Positions 18,238 to 26,763 of a stretch of DNA of 64,000 nt are shown here, piece after piece. The position numbers and the translations under genes are program-made. Positions within the stretch are counted from its first letter, which is position 1, and each line of letters opens with the position of its first letter. The notes beneath the pieces are model-generated. The model searched no databases. It was not told the origin of the DNA and was given only the letters and a program-made list of their open reading frames with translations. The DNA comes from JAFGSI01 sp041287425 (lineage in GTDB: Bacteria; Chloroflexota; Anaerolineae; Anaerolineales; Villigracilaceae). The DNA lies in NCBI GenBank assembly GCA_041287425.1, contig JBEULG010000007.1, forward strand, positions 96,976 to 160,975, given 5' to 3'.

Positions 18238-21200
18238 AGGGCGTGGGCGTTTCGGTCGGCGGAGGAGCGGCGGTCGGGGTGGGCGTTTCGCTGGGCGTGG
18301 GGGTCGGGCTGGGCGTGGGCGTGGGCGTGGGAGTGGGGGTGGGCAGGTTGATGGTCACCTCGATGGTGCGGACGGCGTAGCCGCCGGAACGGCTGCGCAT
18401 GAACAGCCGCAGCGAAAGCATCGGGCTGTTGATTTGGGTCAGGTCTAGGCTGTAGATGGTGGTCGCCGAGGTCGCCGGGGTGGGCGTGTCGCCGACCAGC
18501 AGCGTCCAGGTGGAAGGCTGCGGGCCGCTTCCGTAGGAGAGGTTGAAGAAGGCGAAGTCGGGGGCGTCGGCGATGACGGTGATGTCGAGCGGCGATTGGG
18601 TGATTTGCTGACCGTCGACGGGGTTGACGAATTCGAGCGTCGGATGAGGGTCGTCGGCCCGGCAGGCGCGTTCGGGGGCGAAATCCAAACTGTCGGGGAA
18701 GCCCATGGAACGCGCCCAGTCGCGGCCTTCGGCGTCCTGGGTGATCCACAGCCGGGCAAAGGGGTCCTGGATGTTGATGACCATGGTCTGGTTGAGAAAT
18801 TCGTTGCAGTCGGGGGAGGCTTCCAGGCCGGTCCAGGTATCCAGTACGGGCTGGCGCCACAGGTCTTGTTCGGCGGGCAGGGGCGGCTGGTCGAAGGCGA
18901 AGTATTCGCGGCGGGTGGAGGGGCACCACTCGGAAGGCAGGGTGCCGGAGACGGCGCAGATGTCGTATTGGACGATGCCCGGCGGGGGCAGGAAGGGGGT
19001 TGGGTTGCCGCCGGTCAGTTCCTGGATGGCGGTCATCATGAACTGGCTCCAGATGGGGGCGGCGCCGGTCAGGCCGGTGGTGTTTTGCAGGGGGCTGTAA
19101 TCGGCGTTGCCGACCCAGACGCCGACGGTCAGGTCGGGGGTGTAACCGATGGTCCAGTTGTCGAAGACCAGGCCGGAGAGGCCCGAGGTGCCGGTCTTGA
19201 CGGCAGCCGGGAAGGGCAGGTTAAGCACCGAGTTGGCGCCGAACATGGGGGTGCGGGCGGCGTTATCGGAAAGGATAGAGGAGATAAGGAAGGCATGTTC
19301 CGGCCGGATGACTGGTTGGCCGGCCGGCGGCTCGTAGGCGTAGACCAGGTTGCCCTCGAAGTCGGTGATGCGCAGGATGGAGACCGGCGGGATGCGCACG
19401 CCGCCGTTAGCGAAGACGGCGTAGGCGCCGGTCAATTCCAGCAGGCTGACTTCGCCGCCGCCGAGGGTCAGCGCCAGGCCGTAATCGTCGCGGGTCAGGC
19501 TGGTGATGCCCAGGCGCTCGGCCATCGGAATCAGGCCGTCGGGGGCGGGCGTGGCCGGGTTGTCATAGACGCCGACAAATTGGAGCGCCTTGACGGCCGG
19601 GATGTTGTAGGAGTTGGCCAAGGCCGAGCGCACGGTCACAGGGCCGTGGAAACGGCCGTCGTAGTTGTTGGGGACGTAGGGCGGGCGCGGGTCGGTGGGC
19701 AGGCCGGAGGGAGGAAATTCGGTCGGCACATCCCATAGCAGGGTAGCCGGCGTCCAGCCCTGCTCGAAGGCGGCGACGTAGGTCAGCGGTTTGATGGACG
19801 AACCGGGCTGGCGGGTGGGACTGGTGGCCATGTTGACCTGCCCGGAGATGGCGGCGTTGTAGAAATCGGCCGAGCCGACCATGGCCAGGATTTCCCCGGT
19901 CGAGGGACGGATGGCGACCAGGGCGCCGTTGCTGACGTTGCGGTCGGCCAGGGCGGCCACCTGGGCGCTGACGATCTGCTGGGCGGCGTCTTGCAACTGA
20001 GGGTCGAGGCTGGTGGTGACGGTGAAGCCGGAGCGGTAGATGGTCTGCGGGTCGTAGCGGGCCTCCAGTTCGGCGCGGATGAAGACGGCCCAGTGGGGAT
20101 AAGGCACGTCCATCACCGGCGGCTGGAAGGGGTACTCGGCAATTTCGGAGATGGCCATCGCCGCCTCGGCGGGCGAGACACAGACCCGCTCAGGGCTGTT
20201 GCTGACATAGATGCAGCCGTCGGTGACGCTCAGGCGGTAGGTGAGCATGACCACGTCGCGGTGACGGGCCAGGGCGGCTTCGGGGTTGGTGTAGATGTCG
20301 TAAACGGCCGGCGATTGCGGCAGGCCGGCCAGGAAGGTGGCCTCGGCCAGGTCGAGTTCGGAGGCGTGCTTGCCGAAGTAGGTCTGGGCGGCGGCTTCCA
20401 CGCCGTAGGCCAGGTTGCCGAAGTAGATTTCGTTGAGGTACAGTTCGAGGATTTCGTCCTTGCTGTAGCGGCGGGTGATTTCGGCGGCCAGGATGGCTTC
20501 ACGCACTTTGCGCCAGTAGGAGAGTTCGGTGCGTTCCTCCGGCGTGAACAGGAGGGCGCGGGCCAGTTGCTGGGTGATGGTCGAGGCGCCCGAGACGATT
20601 TCGTCGCTGGTGAGGTTCTGCCAGAAGGCGCGCAGGATGGCGAGCGGGTCGAAGCCGGGGTGGGTGTAGAAGCCCTTGTCCTCGGTGGCGATGATGGCGG
20701 CTACCATGTAGGGGGAGATCTCTTCCAGCGGCACAAAGGTGCGCCGCCCGGCCGAAGGGTCGTTGATTTCGTAGATGAGGTTGCCCTGCCGGTCGAGGAT
20801 GCGGGTGGTCTCGAATTGGGAGGCGCGGGCGCGCAAATCTTCGACGGAGGGGAGGGTGGCGGCGATGCGGTAGTACTGGATCAGGACGAAGGCCAGCAAG
20901 AGAATGGAGACGGCGACCAGCACGAACAGGCTGATGATTACCCCGCGCAGCAGACAGCCCCAGGCTGCCTGCCCGGAAGCGGCGCGGCGGCGCGGACGGC
21001 GGTGTGGGGCGGACCCGCGGCGGGCAGGCCGCGGCGCGGTCGGCGCGGCCGGCTGATAGGCCGCCGGCGTGACCCGCGTGGCGTCCATGTCGATCTCCTC
21101 GACGCGTTTGGGCAGCGGCATGCCGTCCTCGTCCAGGGCGGGGTGTTGCAGGGCATAGGTCGGCGCGTCGGGCGGGGGCGGGATGGGCGGGGTCATGTCC

Positions 21201-21271
21201 CGCGTTTCGGCCTCCGCTTTCAGACGGCGGGCGCGCTGGCGCGCTTCTTCTTCGGGGTCATACGTCTCCAT
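18236..21271 (-). CDS. Class A penicillin-binding protein (glycosyltransferase GT51 plus transpeptidase)
   Basis: A 1011-aa bifunctional peptidoglycan synthase. A long basic/Pro-rich cytoplasmic head (1-105) precedes a membrane helix (about 108-132). The GT51 domain (about 155-330) has catalytic Glu197 in TEDKGFYTHPGFD and GASTITQQLARALL. The transpeptidase domain (about 445-740) has Ser491-x-x-Lys494 (GSSIKPL), Ser554-x-Asn (SYN) and KTGT (692-695). Beyond about 790 there is a C-terminal extension with a beta-sandwich-like part and a tail of Thr-Pro repeats, coded by a hexamer-like GGGCGT repeat. All catalytic motifs are intact, implying a peptidoglycan wall. The tail may tether the protein to the wall or be glycosylated (inference). 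Confidence 0.95.
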   Translation of the reverse strand: METYDPEEEARQRARRLKAEAETRDMTPPIPPPPDAPTYALQHPALDEDGMPLPKRVEEIDMDATRVTPAAYQPAAPTAPRPARRGSAPHRRPRRRAASGQAAWGCLLRGVIISLFVLVAVSILLLAFVLIQYYRIAATLPSVEDLRARASQFETTRILDRQGNLIYEINDPSAGRRTFVPLEEISPYMVAAIIATEDKGFYTHPGFDPLAILRAFWQNLTSDEIVSGASTITQQLARALLFTPEERTELSYWRKVREAILAAEITRRYSKDEILELYLNEIYFGNLAYGVEAAAQTYFGKHASELDLAEATFLAGLPQSPAVYDIYTNPEAALARHRDVVMLTYRLSVTDGCIYVSNSPERVCVSPAEAAMAISEIAEYPFQPPVMDVPYPHWAVFIRAELEARYDPQTIYRSGFTVTTSLDPQLQDAAQQIVSAQVAALADRNVSNGALVAIRPSTGEILAMVGSADFYNAAISGQVNMATSPTRQPGSSIKPLTYVAAFEQGWTPATLLWDVPTEFPPSGLPTDPRPPYVPNNYDGRFHGPVTVRSALANSYNIPAVKALQFVGVYDNPATPAPDGLIPMAERLGITSLTRDDYGLALTLGGGEVSLLELTGAYAVFANGGVRIPPVSILRITDFEGNLVYAYEPPAGQPVIRPEHAFLISSILSDNAARTPMFGANSVLNLPFPAAVKTGTSGLSGLVFDNWTIGYTPDLTVGVWVGNADYSPLQNTTGLTGAAPIWSQFMMTAIQELTGGNPTPFLPPPGIVQYDICAVSGTLPSEWCPSTRREYFAFDQPPLPAEQDLWRQPVLDTWTGLEASPDCNEFLNQTMVINIQDPFARLWITQDAEGRDWARSMGFPDSLDFAPERACRADDPHPTLEFVNPVDGQQITQSPLDITVIADAPDFAFFNLSYGSGPQPSTWTLLVGDTPTPATSATTIYSLDLTQINSPMLSLRLFMRSRSGGYAVRTIEVTINLPTPTPTPTPTPSPTPTPSETPTPTAAPPPTETPTP

Positions 21272-21386
21272 GGGGGATATTTTCCCAGTATTTTATGGTC
21301 CAGTCAATAGAGATGCCGCCCTCCTTGTCCGAATGGCCGGACAGCCAGAGAAAGATTTACGCTGGGCGAAACCAAAAGAACCGGCT

Positions 21387-21526
21387 CATGGATAGACTGT
21401 GTGCCTTGTGTCGCTGCGAGGAGGGCGCTTTTCGCCCGACGAAGCGGCCTCCTCCTGTCTTTTGCACGCAGAAAATCATGAGGGGGATTGCTTCGGGCCG
21501 GGAGAGCAGCAGCCCTCGCAAAAGAA
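21387..21526. repeat. Dispersed intergenic inverted repeat, copy A
   Basis: A 114-nt core (21387-21500) is roughly 75-80% identical by eye to 49363-49474. Shared blocks include CATGGATA, GTGTCGCTGCGAGG, TCCTGTCTTTTGCA and TTGCTTCGGGCCG. The ends are inverted: TGCGAGG near 21414 is answered by CCCTCGCA near 21513, and GACGAAGC by GCTTCGGGCC. It looks like a non-autonomous palindromic element or MITE relic. It sits between the penicillin-binding protein gene and tRNA-Arg. Confidence 0.7.
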
Positions 21527-21527
21527 C

Positions 21528-21556
21528 TTGACCATCCTGCGGTTCTGGATTAAAAT
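21528..21556 (+). promoter_or_regulatory. tRNA-Arg promoter
   Basis: TTGACC (21528-21533), a 17-nt spacer and TAAAAT (21551-21556), about 17 nt upstream of the tRNA 5' end. Confidence 0.8.
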
Positions 21557-21573
21557 CCTTGCGCTTGATTTCA

Positions 21574-21650
21574 GCCCCTTTAGCTCAGTGGATGAGAGCG
21601 TTTGGTTGCGGACCAAAAGGCCGCGTGTTCGAGTCACGCAAGGGGCGCCA
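21574..21650 (+). tRNA. tRNA-Arg, anticodon GCG
   Basis: A full cloverleaf. Acceptor GCCCCTT/AAGGGGC with discriminator G and encoded CCA; D-stem GCTC/GAGC; anticodon stem TTTGG/CCAAA with loop TTGCGGA, giving anticodon GCG (21608-21610), which reads CGC and CGU; 5-nt variable loop; T-arm GCGTG-TTCGAGT-CACGC. Most bacteria use ACG (inosine-modified) for these codons, so GCG is unusual. It is followed by a terminator hairpin. Confidence 0.9.
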
Positions 21651-21653
21651 CGC

Positions 21654-21682
21654 AGAAGCGGGCCAACCCGCTTCTTTTCTTT
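21654..21682 (+). terminator. Terminator after tRNA-Arg
   Basis: AGAAGCGGG (21654-21662) pairs with CCCGCTTCT (21667-21675) around CCAA, followed by TTTCTTTCC. It sits between the tRNA and surE, so surE expression would need read-through or a separate start. Confidence 0.8.
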
Positions 21683-21692
21683 CCGGGAGACG

Positions 21693-22496
21693 ATGGAGAA
21701 GCCTCACATCCTGTTGACCAATGACGACGGCATCCGCTCGCCAGGCTTGTGGGCGGCCGCCGGCGCGCTGGCCGCCCTGGGCTACGTGACCGTCGCGGCG
21801 CCGCGTGACCAGTCCTCGGGCATGGGCCGCAGTCTGCCGTCCACCTCCGACGGCCGCATTCAGCCTCAGGTTCTGCGGGTCGGCGGGCAGGACTGGACGG
21901 TGTACGCCATCGGCGGCAGCCCGGCCCAGGCCGTGCTGCATGCTGTGCTGGAAATCGCCCCGCGCCGGCCCGACCTGGTTGTCTCGGGCATCAACTACGG
22001 TGAGAACGTCGGGCTGGGAATCACGGCCTCCGGCACGGTAGGAGCCGCCCTGGAGGCGGCCGGGCTGGGCATCCCGGCCTTGGCCGTCTCGCTCGAAACC
22101 GGCGTCGAGCATCACCTGTCCTACTCCAGCGAGGTGGATTTCTCGGCCGCCGCTCATTTCACCGCCTTGTTTGCCGCCGCCATCCTGGAAAACGGCTTGC
22201 CCGCCGGTGTGGACTTGCTCAAGGTGGATGTGCCCCGCCTGGCCACGCCACAGACCGCCTGGCAAATCACGCGCCTGTCGCGCCAGCCGTATTATGAGGC
22301 GACGCCGCCGCCCCGCCGGCCGTGGGGCGCGCCTGGGCGGGTCGGCTACCGTCAGGCTGCCCGGTTGGACTGCGAACCGGACAGCGATGTGTACATTCTG
22401 CGCGTCCGGCATCAGGTCGCCGTCACTCCCCTGACCCTCGACCTGACGGCCGCGGTGGATTTCGCCGTCCTGGCAGACCACCTGCGTTCCAATTGA
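21693..22496 (+). CDS. surE: 5'/3'-nucleotidase SurE
   Basis: A 267-aa metal-dependent phosphatase acting on nucleoside monophosphates. ILLTNDDGIRSPGL holds the metal-binding Asp11-Asp12. PRDQSSGMGRSLP and VVSGINYGENVGLGITASGTVGAALEAA are the other family signatures. CGGGAGACG before the ATG provides a modest ribosome site. It lies between two tRNA genes; the promoter of tRNA-Lys overlaps its stop codon. Length is slightly above the E. coli protein but within the family range. Confidence 0.95.
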   Translation: MEKPHILLTNDDGIRSPGLWAAAGALAALGYVTVAAPRDQSSGMGRSLPSTSDGRIQPQVLRVGGQDWTVYAIGGSPAQAVLHAVLEIAPRRPDLVVSGINYGENVGLGITASGTVGAALEAAGLGIPALAVSLETGVEHHLSYSSEVDFSAAAHFTALFAAAILENGLPAGVDLLKVDVPRLATPQTAWQITRLSRQPYYEATPPPRRPWGAPGRVGYRQAARLDCEPDSDVYILRVRHQVAVTPLTLDLTAAVDFAVLADHLRSN

Positions 22497-22521
22497 CGCT
22501 CTCTGCGGTGCGTGTTAAAAT
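22493..22521 (+). promoter_or_regulatory. tRNA-Lys promoter overlapping the surE stop codon
   Basis: TTGACG (22493-22498), a 17-nt spacer and TAAAAT (22516-22521), 11 nt upstream of the tRNA. Confidence 0.85.
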
Positions 22522-22532
22522 GGCGTCCGCAT

Positions 22533-22604
22533 GGGCGTGTAGCTCAATGGCAGAGCAGTGGCCTTTTAAGCCATTGGTTGAGAGTTCGAGTCTCTCCACG
22601 CTCA
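22533..22604 (+). tRNA. tRNA-Lys, anticodon TTT
   Basis: A cloverleaf: acceptor GGGCGTG/CACGCTC (one G-U pair), D-stem GCTC/GAGC, anticodon stem GTGGC/GCCAT with loop CTTTTAA (anticodon TTT), T-arm GAGAG-TTCGAGT-CTCTC, discriminator A. CCA is not encoded, unlike the tRNA-Arg nearby. Confidence 0.95.
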
Positions 22605-22885
22605 TTTCCTTCATCCGCTTCTCGGCGTGCCTGGTTAGAAAAATGTTTTATCTGGAATAACCGCGTGACGCCCAGAGCGCTAAGGTTTCCCTGCATCGCC
22701 GAGAAAAAATCTTGGCGGTAGAGGCGGCCGGAACGAGAGGGGCAGAAAACCGGCGCCTGTTCAATCTGCGGGAGGAAGTGCGAAAACCGGAGACCGCAGG
22801 GTTTCCCAGTCGTGGTGTACGGTTCTCTGTCTGCACAGCCTGGCCGGGCAGTCCAGGGTGGTGAAGCGGTGAACGGATTTGGGCG
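22605..22885 (+). other. 281-nt stretch without a recognised gene
   Basis: No coding region or known RNA family was recognised. It has local complementarity: TCTCGGCG (about 22619-22626) can pair with CGCCGAGA (about 22697-22704), and TGCGG/CCGCA bracket a 22-nt loop near 22755-22787. It may hold the prmA leader or decayed sequence. Confidence 0.4.
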
Positions 22886-23821
22886 ATGAACGAACTCTCC
22901 TGGCTCGAAGTTTCTCTGACGGTGGATGGCGAACTGGCCGAAGCAGTCGCCGACGTGCTGGCGCGCTTTGCTCCCAACGGCGTGGTGACCGAGCAGGGGG
23001 TGCGTTTCGTCAACGCCGAGGACGAGGGCACGCCGGTCGGCGGGGTGACGGTGCGCGCCTACCTGCCGGCCGATGAACACCTGGACGCGACGCGCCGGCG
23101 GTTGGAGGAGGCGCTCTACTATCTGGGGCGCATCCGGCCGCTGCCTGCCCCGACCTTCAACCTGATTGCCGACCAAAATTGGATGGAGGCCTGGAAGGCG
23201 CGCTACCAGCCGATTCCGATTGGGGAGCGCCTGATCATCGTCCCGACCTGGCTCGATTCGCCGGATGCTTCCCGCATTCCCATCCAGATTGACCCCGGCA
23301 TGGCCTTTGGCACGGGAACGCACCCCACCACGCAATTGTGTCTGGAATTGATTGAGGAGTTCCTGGGGCCGCCGTCCTCCCGCTTTGCTCGAAAAGCGGT
23401 GATCGACGTGGGCTGCGGCTCCGGAATCCTTTCGATTGCCGCCCTGAAACTCGGCGCCGCGCTTGCCCTTGGGGTGGACATTGACCCGGCCGCCGTCCAG
23501 GCGGGGCGCGAAAACGCCCGCGCCAACGGCATCCCCGATGAGCAATTGCTGCTGGGGCTGGGGTCGGTGAACGAGATTCTTGCCGGGGTGTATCCCCTGC
23601 GCAGCGCGCCGCTGGTGCTGGCAAATATCTTGGCGCCGGTCATCTTGCGGCTCTTCGAGGCCGGGCTGGCCGATTTGGTCGAAGAGGGGGGCAGGCTTAT
23701 CCTTTCCGGAATCCTGCGCGAACAGGGCGGCGAGGTGCTGGCGGCCGCCGCGGCGCATGGCTTAACGCTGCTGGAGGAACGTTCTCAGGGGGATTGGATC
23801 GCCCTGGCGCTGACCGCTTAA
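22886..23821 (+). CDS. prmA: Ribosomal protein L11 methyltransferase
   Basis: A 311-aa SAM-dependent enzyme that methylates ribosomal protein L11. The N-terminal substrate-recognition domain (about 1-75; MNELSWLEVSLTVDGELAEA) is followed by QNWMEAWKARYQPIPIGERL, the family motif PGMAFGTGTHPTT, SAM motif I VIDVGCGSGILSIAALKLGA, acidic GVDIDPAAV and motif IV LVLANILAPVILRL. No clear ribosome site precedes the ATG. The stop overlaps by 4 nt the stop of the converging FHA gene. Confidence 0.94.
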   Translation: MNELSWLEVSLTVDGELAEAVADVLARFAPNGVVTEQGVRFVNAEDEGTPVGGVTVRAYLPADEHLDATRRRLEEALYYLGRIRPLPAPTFNLIADQNWMEAWKARYQPIPIGERLIIVPTWLDSPDASRIPIQIDPGMAFGTGTHPTTQLCLELIEEFLGPPSSRFARKAVIDVGCGSGILSIAALKLGAALALGVDIDPAAVQAGRENARANGIPDEQLLLGLGSVNEILAGVYPLRSAPLVLANILAPVILRLFEAGLADLVEEGGRLILSGILREQGGEVLAAAAAHGLTLLEERSQGDWIALALTA

Positions 23822-24360
23822 TCCTGGCCGCTGAAGCGGAAGGTCAGGAACAGGTGCAGGTTTCCCAGGCGGAGGAAGACGCCGTGGTGAAGGGGGTAGG
23901 GCTGATGTGGCCTCATGCGTTCTTCGTAGAGGTAGGTGCCGTTGGCGCTGCCCAAGTCAATCGCCTCGTAGCCCCCTGCTGAGCGGCGGATGAGCAAGTG
24001 CTGGCGCGAGACGCCCATTTCGCGGGCGCCGTAGGGAGCCAGGTCCACCAGCAACGTATCGGTGGGCGGCTTCTGTTTCGTGTCCAACCGGCCCAGGATG
24101 AATTCGTCTTCGTAGAGGATGGCCACCGGCTGAGACGATTCGTTCAGATAGATGGCCAGCCCGCGCGCCGGTGGAGGAACGTCGAGCGGCTCTGGCGGCC
24201 CAGCCGGCGCCCCACGCGCCTCGACGTTGACCGTGCTGCTCTCGGGGGAGGAGACGGTTGCTTCCAGCGGCGCCCCGCAGAACAGACAGGTATCGGCTTC
24301 GGGGCGGTTGGGATGCCCGCAGGCCGGGCAGGGTTTGCCAACAACAGGTTGAGCAGCCAT
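23818..24360 (-). CDS. Zinc-ribbon plus FHA domain protein (paralogue 1)
   Basis: A 180-aa cytoplasmic adaptor. The N-terminal zinc ribbon has CPACGHPNRPEADTCLFCGAPL (Cys11, Cys14, Cys25 and Cys28 approximately). A flexible region precedes a C-terminal FHA domain (about 70-175; FILGRLD, GVSRQHLLIRR, YEAIDLGSANGTYLYEERM) with the phosphothreonine-binding Arg, Ser and Asn. FHA domains bind phosphothreonine, so a target of the adjacent kinases is likely. It is strongly similar to the gene at 28385-28936. Its own promoter is visible, so it may be expressed apart from the kinase gene. Confidence 0.9.
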   Translation of the reverse strand: MAAQPVVGKPCPACGHPNRPEADTCLFCGAPLEATVSSPESSTVNVEARGAPAGPPEPLDVPPPARGLAIYLNESSQPVAILYEDEFILGRLDTKQKPPTDTLLVDLAPYGAREMGVSRQHLLIRRSAGGYEAIDLGSANGTYLYEERMRPHQPYPLHHGVFLRLGNLHLFLTFRFSGQD

Positions 24361-24397
24361 TGTTTTTCCAGTCTGTCAAATGGCGGGTCGCATCCCT

Positions 24398-24427
24398 ATA
24401 ATACACCTTTTTGGGTGTTTTTTACAA
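24398..24427 (-). promoter_or_regulatory. Promoter of the FHA gene
   Basis: On minus, TTGTAA (24427-24422), an 18-nt spacer and TATTAT (24403-24398). The spacer contains ACACCC-AAAAA-GGTGT, a short inverted repeat that could be a repressor site. The rest of 24361-24546 holds no gene. Confidence 0.55.
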
Positions 24428-24546
24428 TCATTCTGGGGGATGGAAAGAGATTTTGAGGCCAGCCGACAGCATAGTCCTTCCGGCGGGCGGCTTTCCTGCA
24501 ACGTTTGGTCCAATCGGGCGAGAGAAACGGCCGGCCGTAAAATTCG

Positions 24547-26739
24547 TCACTCTTCGGGCGCGGCAAGGGGGAGGAGGTGGCCGAATAGGGCAATCGGCGA
24601 GGTCACCAGCAGCATGGTGCCGAGAATGAAGGCCGGCGGCCAGGCGTAATCATAGAACAGGAGCGGGGAGGCCTGGCCCAGATGCAGATGTGCCCACCAC
24701 GATCCGGCCAGGGCCAGGAAGAAGACGGAGCCGGAGAGCAGGATGCGCGCCGGGCGCCGGCGGAGGAGGCTGGAGGCCGAAAAACCCAGGGCGATCAGCA
24801 GACAGGCGGCCGGGACAAGACCGCCCGCCGGAGCGGCGTTGAGGACGAGCGCGTCGTAAACGAAGGCCGCAAAATACAACAGCAGGCTGCCGAGCAACGT
24901 CGCCAGTCCCAGCCGAGTCGGGCGGGAGAGACGTCCAAAGCGCTCCATGACCAGGCGCGTTGCCAGAACGCCGAACGCGAAGGGAGCGCTGAAGATGGCG
25001 CCTCTTTCCAGCGAGAGGATGATGTGGCGCGCCTCCCAGAAATGAGGCACGCGAGCGGTCAGGTAGGCTTGCAGGCCAAAGCCCAGCAGCCCGCCCAGGA
25101 AGATGACGGCATAAACGGCGAGCAGGTTGAGGGGGCGGGCAAACAGGCGGTCCAGCAGCCAGGTGACCAGCAGGCGGTGGCGGGTCGCAGCCGCTACCCA
25201 GCGCGGCAGGCTGCCGGCGGCGGCATGAATGATTTCCAGGACGACGGCGCGCCGCTCGCCGTCCTCCGCATCGAGTGCCTCCCGCAGGGCTGCCTCGGAG
25301 CGCAGGCAGCCAATCAGGCGGGCGGCCTGGTCGCCGGTTTCCGAGTCTTCCAGCGCCAGTTGTGTCAGACGCCGGTCCTCGGCTTCGCCAAAGGCGCGCG
25401 GCTGCCAGGCGGGCGGAGGGCTGGTCAGTGTTTCGAGCAGGCTGAGCGCCTCCTGCCTGCGGACGGGGTCTTCGGCCTCGCCGGCCAGGTTCAGCAACGC
25501 ATCCACCAGCACGGGCGGGAGGGAGGCGGGAGGCAGTTGCAGCCCATGTTCGCGCCGGAGGCGCGTCAGAGCCAGGCCAACGCTGCGCGCCCCGCCGCGG
25601 TTGAGGATTTCGCCGGCGACGGCCAGTCGCCTCTCCGGCGAGGCGAGACGCTCCCACCAGAGTTGGTCTTCGAAACCAAAGATGAGGGCGTGATAGAGCA
25701 GAAAGGCCAGCAGGCGGTCGGGGATGTTCGGCCCGCGGCGGTAATATTCGCTCACCAAGGCGAACTTGGTCAGGCTGAGGCTGGGGCGGGTGTCGGCTTC
25801 CCAGCGTGGCAGGCTGTGACGGATGAGTTCCTGCACGTCCTGGCGGAGGATGTCGTCCTCGGAGCGCGGCGAGACGGTCGCTTCGGCGGGCGGCAGGCCG
25901 AAAGCCTGATAGACCAGGCGGACGGCCTCTTCGGCCGAGGCGGGCCGGTCGGCGGCTTCGGCGGCGGTCAGACGGCGCAGCACGGAGGTCAGGGCCGGGG
26001 GCAGGGCGGGGTTGAGATCGCGCGGGTCGGGCAGTTCATCGGCGGAGTACAGTTGGCGGATACCGAGGGCGTTTTCGCCGTCCCAGGGGAGGTGGCCGGT
26101 AAACAGTTCGTAGAGCAGGATGCCGAAACTGTAGAGGTCCGATTGCGGCGAGATGGCCGCCATACGGTGCTGTTCGGGCGGCGCATAGGCCGGTGTGCCG
26201 CGCCCGGTATGCAGGGCCTGGGTGCTGGCCGAGAGGAAACGGGCGATGCCGAAGTCGCTCAGATAGGCGTTGTGACTCAGATCGGTGAGCACATTGGAGG
26301 ATTTCAGGTCGCGGTGGATGACGCCCTGCTGGTGCAGATAGGTCAGGGCGGCGGCGATTTCCGAGGCGTAGCGCAGGGCCTGGTGCGCTTCCAGCGGGCC
26401 GGAAGCGATCTTCTGATACAGCGTCCCGCCGCTGGCGTAGCGCGAGACGAAATACCGAATCTGGCCCGTCAGACCGATTTCGTACAGCGGGAGGATGTAG
26501 GGATGCCGCAATTGGGTGAGGCGTTCGGTCTGCAGGGCGAGCATTTCGTTATAGACCCGCTCCTGGTCGCTGTCGCCGGCTTCGCTGAATTTGATGGCGA
26601 CGATTCGACCTTCATGCGGGTCGCGCGCCGACCAGACGACTCCCTGGCCGCCGGTGCCAATCTGTTCGAGCAACTGGTAGTGCCGGAACAAACCGCCAGG
26701 ACGGAAATCGGAGAGCGGGGAGGCTGCGGTCTCTGTCAT
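24547..26739 (-). CDS. Ser/Thr protein kinase with C-terminal membrane domain
   Basis: A 730-aa protein. The kinase domain (about 20-285) has IGTGGQGVVWSARD, Lys50, HRDLKSSNV (142-150, Asp144), DFG (162-164) and TPAYAPPEQ. A helical middle region (about 300-545; runs such as LASPERRLAVAGEIL, EAEDPVRRQEALSLL) looks like HEAT/Armadillo-type repeats. The end (about 555-725) has about five or six membrane helices (LLAVYAVIFLGGLLGFGL, LATLLGSLLLYFAAFVYDALV). It follows the FecR-like gene by 24 nt, so it is probably in one transcript with it and the second FHA gene. Catalytic residues look intact. Confidence 0.9.
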   Translation of the reverse strand: MTETAASPLSDFRPGGLFRHYQLLEQIGTGGQGVVWSARDPHEGRIVAIKFSEAGDSDQERVYNEMLALQTERLTQLRHPYILPLYEIGLTGQIRYFVSRYASGGTLYQKIASGPLEAHQALRYASEIAAALTYLHQQGVIHRDLKSSNVLTDLSHNAYLSDFGIARFLSASTQALHTGRGTPAYAPPEQHRMAAISPQSDLYSFGILLYELFTGHLPWDGENALGIRQLYSADELPDPRDLNPALPPALTSVLRRLTAAEAADRPASAEEAVRLVYQAFGLPPAEATVSPRSEDDILRQDVQELIRHSLPRWEADTRPSLSLTKFALVSEYYRRGPNIPDRLLAFLLYHALIFGFEDQLWWERLASPERRLAVAGEILNRGGARSVGLALTRLRREHGLQLPPASLPPVLVDALLNLAGEAEDPVRRQEALSLLETLTSPPPAWQPRAFGEAEDRRLTQLALEDSETGDQAARLIGCLRSEAALREALDAEDGERRAVVLEIIHAAAGSLPRWVAAATRHRLLVTWLLDRLFARPLNLLAVYAVIFLGGLLGFGLQAYLTARVPHFWEARHIILSLERGAIFSAPFAFGVLATRLVMERFGRLSRPTRLGLATLLGSLLLYFAAFVYDALVLNAAPAGGLVPAACLLIALGFSASSLLRRRPARILLSGSVFFLALAGSWWAHLHLGQASPLLFYDYAWPPAFILGTMLLVTSPIALFGHLLPLAAPEE

Positions 26740-26763
26740 GATGGGTAGAAGGGGAAGGGGGAA

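Noticed and set aside
18290..18345. Possible minisatellite or CRISPR-like repeats (GGGCGT units)
   Set aside because: They code for the in-frame Thr-Pro tail of the penicillin-binding protein; no spacers.
21399..21692. N-terminal extension of surE through the tRNA-Arg gene
   Set aside because: It would translate a tRNA and its terminator; SurE proteins start at ILLTNDDG.
22605..22885. RNase P RNA, SRP RNA or tmRNA in this gap
   Set aside because: Segment GGGAGGAAGTGCG hints at RNase P but the conserved cores of all three RNAs are missing.
24682..26748. 688-codon plus-strand frame opposite the kinase gene
   Set aside because: Shadow of an intact kinase; no signal for translation.
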